From assembly GCF_003231285.1 (NCBI RefSeq), contig NZ_QKNS01000010.1, positions 1 to 64,000 of the forward strand: a stretch of 64,000 nucleotides of DNA, in the 5' to 3' direction. Below the pieces are notes generated by a model. It worked only from the letters and a program-made list of their open reading frames with translations, was not told the origin of the DNA and did not search any database. Each line of letters begins with the position of its first letter. Positions within the stretch are counted from its first letter, which is position 1. Both the position numbers and the translations under genes were made by a program. Below are positions 16,870 through 24,812 of the stretch, piece by piece. The DNA comes from Hymenobacter sediminis. GTDB taxonomy: Bacteria > Bacteroidota > Bacteroidia > Cytophagales > Hymenobacteraceae.

Positions 16870-18237
16870 ATGAAGTTCCCGCTCCTGCGCTGGCTGCGCC
16901 AGCGCTTCGATCTTATTTACGACATGGCCGATCCGGCCGTCATCATGGCCCTCGTCGACGAGGGCGTCGCGTTTCGCGGCACCAACCTCTGGGTGCTCAT
17001 GTTCGCCATTCTGGTGGCGTCGGTGGGGCTCAATGTCAATTCCACAGCCGTCATCATCGGGGCTATGCTCATCTCGCCGCTGATGGGCCCCATCGTGGCC
17101 ATCGGCTTCGGGGCCGCTACGGTGGAGGTCGAGCTGATTCAGCGGGGCGTGAAAAACCTGGCGGTGGCCGCGGGCATCAGCTTGCTTGTGTCGGCGCTGT
17201 ACTTCCGCCTCACGCCCCTCACCGACGCCGGCTCGGAGCTGCTGGCCCGCACCCAGCCCACCACCTGGGACGTGTTCATCGCCCTGTTCGGCGGAGCGGC
17301 CGGTGCCGTGGGCATCACGCGCCGCTCGCGCGGCAACGTCATTCCGGGCGTAGCCATTGCCACTGCACTCATGCCGCCATTATGCACGGCAGGCTACGGC
17401 CTGGCCACGATGCACTGGGCCTACTTATTCGGGGCGCTCTACTTATTCTGCATCAACTCGGTCTTCATTGCCCTGGCCACCTTCCTCGTGGCCCGGATTC
17501 TGCCTCTGCCGCAGCACTCCTTCGTCACCCTGCACCAGGCCCGCCGGGTGCAGTGGACCATCTGGCTGCTGGCACTGGTGGCGGCCGGCCCCAGCGTGTA
17601 CCTGGCCGTGGGCATCGTGCGCACGACCACCTTCAAGCACAACGCCCAGCAGTTCGTCGACGAGCAGTTGAACCCACCCGGTGTATACGTAATCACGCGC
17701 CGCATTGAGGCGAACACGCGCACCATCAACGTGCTGCTGGTGGGCGAGCCGCTTACACCCGCCCAATTGCGCGACGCCCGGGCCCAGCTGCCCCGCTACC
17801 GTCTCGAAGAGGCCACGCTGGTGGTGCGCCAGGGCCTGGCCCAACTGGACACGGCCGACGCCCAGACGCTGCGCAGCAGCCTGCTTGAGGACGTGCGCAG
17901 CCGCAACGAGCAAACCCTGGCCGGTTACGATGCCCGCCTGGCCCAGTTGCAGCAGCTGCTCACGCAGACGGATAACTCGCAGCCGACCGGCCTGCCGCCG
18001 GCGCCAGCCCTGCTGCACGAAGTGCAGGCCGAGCACCCCACCGTGCGACAGCTCGGGCTGAGTCGACTGGTGCGCCCCGCCGCCGACTCGCTCCGTGCCG
18101 ATACAACCCTGGTCGTGTCCCTGCGCACGAGCCGTCCGCTGCCAGCCGGGGAGCAGCAGCGGCTGCGCCAGTGGCTCGGCGTGCGCGCCGGGGGCAAACG
18201 CCCGGTGCAGGTGCTGGTGGAAGCCGAAGCACAGTAG
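16870..18237 (+). CDS. DUF389 family membrane protein
   Basis: 455 residues from ATG 16870. The hydrophobic half contains the highly conserved DUF389 segment LNVNSTAVIIGAMLISPLMG at about residues 50-75, then GNVIPGVAIATALMPPLCTA, within about six helices. The second half (from about residue 270) is soluble, Gln/Leu-rich and probably periplasmic, with three DUF389-like alpha/beta repeats ending in VQVLVEAEAQ. No activity is established for the family. It is divergent from the otsAB remnant and converges on the ClC gene, whose stop is 8 bases away. Confidence 0.88.
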   Translation: MKFPLLRWLRQRFDLIYDMADPAVIMALVDEGVAFRGTNLWVLMFAILVASVGLNVNSTAVIIGAMLISPLMGPIVAIGFGAATVEVELIQRGVKNLAVAAGISLLVSALYFRLTPLTDAGSELLARTQPTTWDVFIALFGGAAGAVGITRRSRGNVIPGVAIATALMPPLCTAGYGLATMHWAYLFGALYLFCINSVFIALATFLVARILPLPQHSFVTLHQARRVQWTIWLLALVAAGPSVYLAVGIVRTTTFKHNAQQFVDEQLNPPGVYVITRRIEANTRTINVLLVGEPLTPAQLRDARAQLPRYRLEEATLVVRQGLAQLDTADAQTLRSSLLEDVRSRNEQTLAGYDARLAQLQQLLTQTDNSQPTGLPPAPALLHEVQAEHPTVRQLGLSRLVRPAADSLRADTTLVVSLRTSRPLPAGEQQRLRQWLGVRAGGKRPVQVLVEAEAQ

Positions 18238-18245
18238 CCATCCGC

Positions 18246-19715
18246 TCATCGGAGCCCGGTGGCGGTGCAGCTTGCGCCAGCTGCACGGCTCTGCGTGGGC
18301 CGGTCACCTCGCTGTATGCGGCCCGGCCTTGCAGCGGGCCCAGCCGCCAGCGGAGCTTCCTGCGCCAGCGTTTCGCGCAGAAAGCTCGCCTTGAGGTGCT
18401 CGTAGAACGAGTGCGGGTCTACCACCGACGCCACGGCCTGCGCCATCATGCCGCTGAGCAGCAGCTGGAAGATGGCCGAGTGGCGGTCCGTCATTTCCAG
18501 CACCAGGATGGCCGCCGTGAAGGGCGAGCGGACCACGCCGGTCAGAAAGCTTACCATGCTCACCAGCACCAGCAGGTTGCGGTCGGCGAGGGGCACGCTG
18601 CCCAGGCGGCACAGCGCGTCGCCGAGTACCGCCCCGGCGCTGAGCGAGGTGGCGAAGACGCCGCCCGCCCCGCCGCTGCTGTAGCTCAGGGCCATGCCCG
18701 CGAATCGCACCGGAAACAGGTACCAAGGCGTCTGCCCGTCGTTCTGGAACAGCAGGCGGTTGATGATGGGCTTGCCCGTGCCCATGCCTTCGGGCCCCAC
18801 CGCGTAGACCAACGCTGCCAGTACCAAACCACAGGCCAGCACCCAGCCGGCCTGCTGGCCGAAGGTGGTGAAGCGCCGGCGGTAGGCATTCAGCCACAGC
18901 AAAGTTTTGGCAAAGAGCGCCCCGGCCAGGCCGCAGAGCACCGCGACCAGGGCAACCGTAGCCAGAAACCAGCCCGCGTGCGCCGTGACCTTGGGAAAGC
19001 CCAGGTAGAGGTAGGAGCCCAGCAAGGACTGCGCCGTGAGCCCGGCCACGATGACGGCCGAAAACACGGCCATGCGAAAGCGCGCCAGGTGCAGCTGCGT
19101 CAGCTCCTCTACCACGAACACGATACCGCCCAGGGGAGTGTTAAACGCCGCCGCCAGCCCCGCCGCGCCGCCCGTAACCAGGGCAATCTGCCGGGAGAGC
19201 TGCGGCCAGCCGGCCGGCTGCAGGCGGTTGATGGCCCGAAAGATGGCGGCCGCAATCTGAATGGTCGGCCCTTCCCGGCCAATAACGCCCCCACCCAGCA
19301 ACAACGCTACGCTGCTCAGCACCTTGACCACGGCCACGCGCAAACTCAGCAGGTAGCCCGTGCGATGGTGGTGCACCGGGTTCGACAGTTCGATGCCTGC
19401 CATCACCTGCGGAATGCCGCTGCCGCGCGCCGCCGGTGCCCAGCGCTGTACCAGTGCCCAGGAAGCCAGGAAGGCCAGAGGCGTCACCGCAAAGGCCAGC
19501 AGCGGCTCGTGGGCCAGCCACCGAAAGCTCGTGTGCTCCGCCCATTCAAACAGCTTTTCGTAGCCCACGGCCACCAGGCCGACCACGACGGAAGCAAACC
19601 AGAACGGGAAGCTTTGCAGAATCAGCCGGCGGACCCGGTCGGAGTACAAGCGGCGGACCAGGTGCTGATCCAGCCAGGCCAATACCTGCGCATAGCGTGT
19701 AGAAGGAACGGACAT
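18246..19715 (-). CDS. ClC-family chloride channel/transporter
   Basis: 489 residues from ATG 19715 (MSVPSTRYAQVLAWLDQHLV). The four anion-path loops of the family are present: GSGIPQ (first selectivity loop), GREGPTIQ (with the gating Glu), GGAGGVFATSLSAGAVLG (third loop) and a polar/Tyr end segment. It carries Cl- or NO3-, as a channel or with H+; the gating Glu is kept, which is compatible with H+ exchange, but the internal proton Glu was not checked. About 145 bases separate its start from that of nhaA on the other strand, a shared promoter region. A 1013-codon + strand frame runs across it in antisense and is a composition artefact. Confidence 0.9.
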   Translation of the reverse strand: MSVPSTRYAQVLAWLDQHLVRRLYSDRVRRLILQSFPFWFASVVVGLVAVGYEKLFEWAEHTSFRWLAHEPLLAFAVTPLAFLASWALVQRWAPAARGSGIPQVMAGIELSNPVHHHRTGYLLSLRVAVVKVLSSVALLLGGGVIGREGPTIQIAAAIFRAINRLQPAGWPQLSRQIALVTGGAAGLAAAFNTPLGGIVFVVEELTQLHLARFRMAVFSAVIVAGLTAQSLLGSYLYLGFPKVTAHAGWFLATVALVAVLCGLAGALFAKTLLWLNAYRRRFTTFGQQAGWVLACGLVLAALVYAVGPEGMGTGKPIINRLLFQNDGQTPWYLFPVRFAGMALSYSSGGAGGVFATSLSAGAVLGDALCRLGSVPLADRNLLVLVSMVSFLTGVVRSPFTAAILVLEMTDRHSAIFQLLLSGMMAQAVASVVDPHSFYEHLKASFLRETLAQEAPLAAGPAARPGRIQRGDRPTQSRAAGASCTATGLR

Positions 19716-19859
19716 GAAGACGGAAACAGCGTGAATAATGTAAACAAAAGGGGCTTGATTCAGCGTACGGGAAAAGAGCTGGAACATCGAACTTCTGAAG
19801 ATGTAGGCAGCAATAGGCATCTTTGCGGTACGCCAATCCTTTTCGCTAACCTACTGCCC

Positions 19860-21212
19860 ATGGCTGTTGCCGAACTTGTCCGTCCGCTGGTGCGCCCGTT
19901 TGCCGAATTCTTCCGCCGCGAAGCCGCCAGCGGCATTGTGCTCATGCTGAGCGCCGTGTTGGCTCTGGTGCTGGCAAATACCACGTGGGGACCTGCCCGC
20001 TATTTCCCCGCCGTTTGGGACGAGCACCTGCGCTTATCGCTGGGCGACTTGGTGCTCGACAAAAGCCTGCTGCACTGGATTAACGACGGGCTGATGACCG
20101 TATTCTTCCTCATCGTGGGCCTGGAAATCAAGCGCGAGGTGCTCGACGGCGAGTTGTCCTCCTGGCGGCAAGCGTCCTTGCCCATTGCCGGGGCCGTGGG
20201 CGGCATGCTGGTGCCGGCCTTTCTTTTCGCCCTGTTCAACCACGGCACGCCCACGGCCGGCGGCTGGGGCATTCCCATGGCCACGGACATTGCCTTTGCG
20301 CTAGCCGTGTTGCAGCTGCTGGGCCCGCGAATTCCCCTGGGCTTGAAAGTGTTTCTGACGGCCCTGGCCATCGTCGACGATTTGGGCGCGGTGCTGGTCA
20401 TTGCCGGCTTTTATACCGGCGAGCTGCACCTGAGCTACCTCTATCTGGCGTTGGGCACGTGGGCCGTGTTGCTGGGGCTGAATTGGCTGGGTGCGCGCAC
20501 GCTGTGGGTGTTTCTGCCCCTGGGCCTGCTGCTTTGGTTTTTCACCCTCGAATCGGGCATTCACGCCACGTTGGCTGGGGTGCTGCTGGCCGGGGCCATC
20601 CCCTCCCGCATCGGCCACGACCGCGCCGGGCTGCTGCGCCTGCTCGACGAGCGGCTGGGCTACCTCAAGCACGAAGTGCACGGCGCCGACGCCGATCCTC
20701 GCACCATCAGCGAGGAGCTGGAATACCTGGCCGAGGCCGTCAGCTCGCCGGCGCAACGGCTGGAGCAGAAGCTGCACTCAGTGGTGTCTTTCGGCATTAT
20801 TCCGCTTTTTGCCTTTGCTAACACCAGCCTGGCGCTGGATACTTCGGTTGTCGGGCAGCTGTCCTCGCCGCTCGGGTTGGGCATCCTGTGCGGCCTGGTG
20901 CTGGGCAAGCCCCTGGGCATCGGGCTGCTGTCCTGGGGGGCTGTGCGCCTGGGCTGGGCCACGTTGCCGGCCGGGGTGCGCTGGCGCCACCTATGGGGCG
21001 CCGGGGTGCTGGGTGGCATTGGCTTCACGATGTCGCTGTTCATCACCTTGCTGGCCCTGGGCGAGCATTCCGGCGGCGAAGCCGTGGCTAAGCTGGCCAT
21101 CCTGCTCTCCTCGCTGCTGGCCGGGGTCACGGGCTACGTGCTTCTGCGCTTGGCCCCGGCGCAGAGCGAACCAACAACGGAACCGGTCACACCTGAATCA
21201 CAGGCCATCTAG
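19860..21212 (+). CDS. nhaA: Na+/H+ antiporter NhaA
   Basis: 450 residues from ATG 19860 (MAVAELVRPLVRPFAEFFRR). The helices carrying the ion site are intact: MATDIAFALAVLQLLG with Asp 143 and ALAIVDDLGAVLVIAGF with Asp 173 and Asp 174, equivalent to Asp133, Asp163 and Asp164 of E. coli NhaA. Also typical are LHWINDGLMTVFFLIVGLEI near the start, TLESGIHATLAGVLLAG and GIGFTMSLFITLLAL. It exchanges two H+ for one Na+ and sets cytosolic pH and sodium. It is transcribed away from the ClC gene. The frame is open far upstream (to 18171) only because of base composition. A broken second copy lies at 57873-58180. Confidence 0.95.
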   Translation: MAVAELVRPLVRPFAEFFRREAASGIVLMLSAVLALVLANTTWGPARYFPAVWDEHLRLSLGDLVLDKSLLHWINDGLMTVFFLIVGLEIKREVLDGELSSWRQASLPIAGAVGGMLVPAFLFALFNHGTPTAGGWGIPMATDIAFALAVLQLLGPRIPLGLKVFLTALAIVDDLGAVLVIAGFYTGELHLSYLYLALGTWAVLLGLNWLGARTLWVFLPLGLLLWFFTLESGIHATLAGVLLAGAIPSRIGHDRAGLLRLLDERLGYLKHEVHGADADPRTISEELEYLAEAVSSPAQRLEQKLHSVVSFGIIPLFAFANTSLALDTSVVGQLSSPLGLGILCGLVLGKPLGIGLLSWGAVRLGWATLPAGVRWRHLWGAGVLGGIGFTMSLFITLLALGEHSGGEAVAKLAILLSSLLAGVTGYVLLRLAPAQSEPTTEPVTPESQAI

Positions 21213-21290
21213 GTCGGTAGCAAGGAAGCAAAAGCGAGCAACGATTTGTGAATTAATCACCCGGCCGTCGCCATTAATGTGCAGACCAGG

Positions 21291-22175
21291 CTACCAGCGG
21301 ATGGAATCGGGCACCAACCGAAACCCTTCTCCCTGTCTGGCTAGGTGACCTAAACCAGGCCAGGGAAAATGATACCCCAGTACGCGCGTTCGCTCGTCAG
21401 CCAAGGTCGAAAACACCCGGGTTCGTGTTCTCGCTGCCGTAGAAGGGGCAAGATCAGCTGCAAAATTCAGGAGCGGGCTTTCAAGCGACATCACGGCATG
21501 GTGCGCCACGTCACCCAACAAGAATAAAGAGTCATTACCAGAGCTTACTTCAAAGCATATATGTTCGGCCGTGTGTCCTGGCGTAAAATGCGCCTTTACG
21601 CCGGGTAAAAATTCCTCTCCATCTTGGATGAAAATCAGGCGTTCGCGCAGGGGCAGCAGTGTGGCGCGCGCGACGCGAATAGCGGCTGCGGCCCAACTGT
21701 CAAGCAGAGCCTCATCTGTCCAGTAGGCAAAGTCATGTTCCGCGAGGTAAATCGATGCGTTGGGGAAGGTTGGTTGGCCGTCCGCCTTGCACAGTCCCCC
21801 CACGTGGTCGGGATGAGGATGCGAGCAGAGAATGGCATCGATCCGCGCGGGCTCAATACCGGCGGCGCGCAAATTGTCGACTAGCTGGCCGGCGCCTTCG
21901 CCAAAACCACGAAAGGAACCCACCCCTGTTTCCACCAGCACGTTTGTGTTACCCAGCGAAAAGAAGAGGACATTTTGCTCCACCACGATACGGTCTGTTG
22001 GCAAAAAGTGGCTGGTCAGGGCCTGCTCCATGTGCTGCTTGGTTTCTCCCAGAAAAGCCTTCTCGGGCAATCCTAGGTCCAGCGGCCCGTCCGAGAGGAT
22101 ACATCCATGAACATCACCCACGGCAACAGGATAGGCGGGCGCGGGGCGGTGCTTGCTTAACTCTAGCATATACAA
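21291..22175 (-). CDS. MBL-fold metallo-hydrolase (lactonase-like)
   Basis: 294 residues. The metallo-beta-lactamase fold motif is HPHPDH at residues 119-124, with further ligands His 201 (PGHTAEH), Asp 222 (LLGDVAHH) and a C-terminal His in LGYHFPWPGLGH. This is the dinuclear-zinc pattern shared by N-acyl-homoserine lactonases (AiiA/AidC group) and other esterases; the 'FxPGHT' and 'GYHFPWPG' context is common in that branch. No signal peptide. It starts 17 bases after the cupin gene on the same strand, so they form an operon. Quorum-signal degradation is possible but not proven. Confidence 0.85.
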   Translation of the reverse strand: MYMLELSKHRPAPAYPVAVGDVHGCILSDGPLDLGLPEKAFLGETKQHMEQALTSHFLPTDRIVVEQNVLFFSLGNTNVLVETGVGSFRGFGEGAGQLVDNLRAAGIEPARIDAILCSHPHPDHVGGLCKADGQPTFPNASIYLAEHDFAYWTDEALLDSWAAAAIRVARATLLPLRERLIFIQDGEEFLPGVKAHFTPGHTAEHICFEVSSGNDSLFLLGDVAHHAVMSLESPLLNFAADLAPSTAARTRTRVFSTLADERTRVLGYHFPWPGLGHLARQGEGFRLVPDSIRW

Positions 22176-22192
22176 ATCATGCGGAGAGGTGC

Positions 22193-22747
22193 TTAGTCAG
22201 CACGGAGATCCTGGGTTGACGGGGTAAGCTCGTGGGCGGGTGGCGGGGCGAAGAACATGTTGTACTTCGGGGCCAGACTGAGGGCGCGCTGCAGCTCGGC
22301 CATATTGGGTGGGCTGTCTGGCAGCGGGTCGGAGGCCAGGGCCGGGCGGGCCGCCTCGTCGAAGAAGGCCTGGTGCAGCAGGTTGGCCGTGCTCAGCAGC
22401 CGGGCGGGGGCACCGCTGCGGTTGGCAAAGCCATGGAAGGCATTTGGGGGGACGATAAGCGTTTCGCCCCGCTCGCAGCTTACCCAATCCTGCTGGCCAT
22501 CGGTGAGGCGCATGAAATCGACCCGCCCATCGAGGATGTAAAATACCTCTGCATAGGAGTGGCTATGCAGGGGCACACCTTTGCCTGGGTCGAGTGGCAA
22601 CTCGTAGATGGCAAAAGCATAGCCGGTGTCGGCTGCCTTGGCTTTCCAGGTGAAGCGCGAGTCGGCGATATCAAAGTGCTCGCCTTCGCCAGCGCCTATT
22701 TTGCGCACGCCCTCGGTGGGCGGAATCTGCAAGGAAGTGGTACTCAT
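22193..22747 (-). CDS. Cupin-domain protein
   Basis: 184 residues. The first cupin motif is GKGVPLHSHSYAEVFYILDG at about residues 56-75 with the two metal-ligand histidines and Glu, and the second motif is GETLIVPPNAFHGFANRSG with the third histidine. A C-terminal extension of about 60 residues has NMFFAPPP. Such small cytosolic cupins include dioxygenases, isomerases and sensors; nothing here identifies the substrate. It lies directly upstream of the MBL-fold hydrolase (17 bases), suggesting a shared pathway. Confidence 0.82.
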   Translation of the reverse strand: MSTTSLQIPPTEGVRKIGAGEGEHFDIADSRFTWKAKAADTGYAFAIYELPLDPGKGVPLHSHSYAEVFYILDGRVDFMRLTDGQQDWVSCERGETLIVPPNAFHGFANRSGAPARLLSTANLLHQAFFDEAARPALASDPLPDSPPNMAELQRALSLAPKYNMFFAPPPAHELTPSTQDLRAD

Positions 22748-23058
22748 AAAAGTTATGAATGAAAAGGGAAAATCAGGTTTTATAGGTCAAAGTGTCTTCA
22801 TTCCTCAGTGATTGCCCGCTGAAAACTGGGTAATCAGCTATGAGGAAAGTATGAAGTAGATGCTACCCTTGGAAAAAAATTGATAGCCCTAGCCCTGCCT
22901 TCCGTCAAGGACTACTAACTTGCTTAAGTAGCAGTGGGAGGGCAGCCAGGCGCTTGTCCGCTAGCTAGAACCGCCCCCTTTCCAATAGCCCTTAGGTTGA
23001 GCGGACTAGTTCCTTTGGGAAGTCGGATGCGCGGCACGATTGGCTTGCCGCCCTAGGT
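22748..23058. other. Intergenic stretch
   Basis: About 310 bases between the cupin gene start and the end of the NmrA-type gene. No coding frame or hairpin recognised apart from the terminator at 23059-23083. It should contain the promoter of the cupin-MBL operon (- strand). Confidence 0.4.
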
Positions 23059-23083
23059 GCCTAGCCGCTACAAGCGGCTAGGC
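23059..23083. terminator. Hairpin overlapping the stop of the NmrA-type gene
   Basis: GCCTAGCCGCT (23059-23069) pairs perfectly with AGCGGCTAGGC (23073-23083), loop ACA. It overlaps the last codons and stop (23078) of the - strand reductase gene, so it is a probable terminator, but lacks a clear T-run. Confidence 0.5.
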
Positions 23084-23941
23084 TTGCGGGAAATACGCTG
23101 CTTTCAGGTACTGGCGCAGGGAAGTCGTCTTGCGGCCCAGCTGCCGCTCCACCGTCTCGTGCGTGCCCGCCAGCAGGCCGTGCTGGGCGGCGGCGGCCCA
23201 CTGGGCCAGGAAGGTGGCCACGAAATCAGGGAAGCCATGGGCTACTTTCTGCGCGATGTAGGACGCGGGCTCGCTGCTGTGGTAGGTGATGGGCCGGCCC
23301 GCCAGCTGGGAGAGCTCCTGGGCGACGTCGTGAAACGAGTAGGCTTCGCTTCCGGTCAGGGTATACTCCCGGTTGTCATGGCCGGCGCTGGTGAGCAGGG
23401 CGGCCGTAGCGGCGGCCAGCTCGGTGCGCTTGACAAAGGCAATCTTGCCCTCGCCGGCCGGAACGCGGATTTCCGATTCCGGTACTTCGCTGCCAATCAG
23501 GTACGAGAGGCCTTCGAAGTAGTAGCCGTTGTGGAGAATGGTGTAGACCAGCCCCGACGCTTTCAGGTAGGCCTCCGTGGCCAGGTCGCTTTCCGTGACC
23601 TCGGGCATGACAAAGTCGGAGCTGCGCTGAATGCTGGTGTAGAACAGGTGCTTGACCCCGGCTTCTTTCGCCGCATCGATGACGTTGCGGTGCTGACTCA
23701 GCCGGTCGGTAAAGGCCACGGCCGACACGAGCAGCACCTTCTCGACGCCCCGCAAGGCCTGCACCAGGGCGGGGTAGTCGAAGTAGTCGGCCTGCCGCAC
23801 CTCGACGCCGCGCTGCGCCAGGTCCGTGGCTTTGCTCGCGTCGCGCACCAGGGCGGCGACTTCCGTGGCCGGCATGCGTGTGAGCAAGCATTCAATGGTT
23901 TCGTGGCCCAGGCCACCGGTGGCTCCCGTTACTAAGATCAT
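23078..23941 (-). CDS. NAD(P)H-binding SDR, NmrA/QOR2-like quinone reductase
   Basis: 287 residues from ATG 23941 (MILVTGATGGLGHETIECLL), chosen because the Rossmann GATGGLG motif (residues 6-12) then begins as usual. It is an atypical extended SDR with 'YTSIQRSSDF', 'ATEAYLKASGLVYTILHNGY' and 'YTLTGSEAYSFHDVAQELS', all typical of the NmrA-type NAD(P)H:quinone oxidoreductase QOR2 (YtfG). The likely role is reducing quinones or sensing redox state. It is divergent from the HxlR regulator gene (170 bases), and this pairing is common for HxlR-controlled quinone/electrophile responses. Confidence 0.87.
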   Translation of the reverse strand: MILVTGATGGLGHETIECLLTRMPATEVAALVRDASKATDLAQRGVEVRQADYFDYPALVQALRGVEKVLLVSAVAFTDRLSQHRNVIDAAKEAGVKHLFYTSIQRSSDFVMPEVTESDLATEAYLKASGLVYTILHNGYYFEGLSYLIGSEVPESEIRVPAGEGKIAFVKRTELAAATAALLTSAGHDNREYTLTGSEAYSFHDVAQELSQLAGRPITYHSSEPASYIAQKVAHGFPDFVATFLAQWAAAAQHGLLAGTHETVERQLGRKTTSLRQYLKAAYFPQA

Positions 23942-24010
23942 GCGAAACAGAATGTAATGACCACCACTGCGTGGTCGGTAAAAGGTTGAGATGAGGAATA
24001 AACCGGGTGA

Positions 24011-24092
24011 TTTTCCCCGGGGAAAAATCCTCGTATATTTGCTTGCAATTTGCAAGGGCAAAGATGAATATGTTTACTTGTAAATTGCAAGT
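24011..24092. promoter_or_regulatory. Operator cluster between the NmrA-type and HxlR genes
   Basis: Three dyads lie in the 170-base divergent region: TTTTCCCCGGGGAAAA (24011-24026, perfect), CTTGCAATTTGCAAG (24042-24056, perfect 7+1+7) and ACTTGTAAATTGCAAGT (24076-24092, one mismatched pair). TATATTTG at 24034-24041, next to the second dyad, fits a Bacteroidetes -7 box (TAnnTTTG) facing the HxlR gene. The latter two dyads share TTGnAAnTTGCAA and are probably HxlR sites. The core TTGCAATTTGCAA also occurs at 4101-4113. Confidence 0.6.
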
Positions 24093-24110
24093 GAAATAAT
24101 CTGTTTTTTT

Positions 24111-24527
24111 ATGAAAGAGCTTAAACAGCGTTCTACTTGCCCTATCAGCACGTCGCTCGACGTGCTCGGCGACAAATGGACCCTGCTGATTGTGCGGGAC
24201 CTGGTGTTTGCCGGCAAGTCGACCTATGGGCAATTCCTGCAGTCCGAGGAAAAGATGGCGACCAACATTCTGGCCGACCGCCTGGCGGTCTTGGAGGCGC
24301 AGGGCATCATAACCAAGGCCGTGGCCGCCGATAAGAAGTCCAAGTTCACTTACCGCCTCACGGACAAAGGCGTGGACATCGTCCCCCTTCTGGTCGAGCT
24401 CACCCTGTGGGGCGCCAAGCACTGCCCCACCATCGCCAACCCTCGCTTGCTGGAAGAACTCCAGGCCGGGAAAGACGCGGCCGTGGAGAAGTACCAACGC
24501 CTGGCCCGCGAACAGGCTCTGGCGTAA
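24111..24527 (+). CDS. HxlR-family (winged helix) transcriptional regulator
   Basis: 138 residues. The HxlR domain fills residues 10-105: CPISTSLDVLGDKWTLLIVR with the single conserved Cys 10, then FLQSEEKMATNILADRLAVL (recognition region) and the wing SKFTYRLTDKG. HxlR proteins sense electrophiles, quinones or aldehydes, often through that Cys, as in YodB and HypR. Two or three dyads precede the gene, so autoregulation and control of the divergent reductase are likely. Confidence 0.92.
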   Translation: MKELKQRSTCPISTSLDVLGDKWTLLIVRDLVFAGKSTYGQFLQSEEKMATNILADRLAVLEAQGIITKAVAADKKSKFTYRLTDKGVDIVPLLVELTLWGAKHCPTIANPRLLEELQAGKDAAVEKYQRLAREQALA

Positions 24528-24812
24528 ACCACTAGTCGGGGCAAGGTTAGGGGGCCACCGGATTGGGGTTGCGGCCGCGCCCCATCACGGTCGGGTTCCT
24601 TAAGGGCGGATGTACCACCGGCCGGGGCCCAGCAGGGCGGCTGGTGGCCCCGGTCTGATACAATAGTCGGCGGGGAAACCTGAGTCTGCCCGCCTAGCGT
24701 CGGGGCCCGGCCGCGGCTTAGGAAGGAACGGGCAGCGGGAGAGGCGAAGGAATGGCCGTCGTGTGGGCCGCTGAGTTTCCTCTTCTTTATAGCAGGAAGA
24801 AGAACTTGGGGC

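Noticed and set aside
18171-21212. A 1013-codon + strand frame covering the ClC gene in antisense and nhaA in sense
   Set aside because: Its first ~560 codons are Gln/Arg/His-rich shadow of the - strand ClC gene; family features begin only at the NhaA start at 19860.
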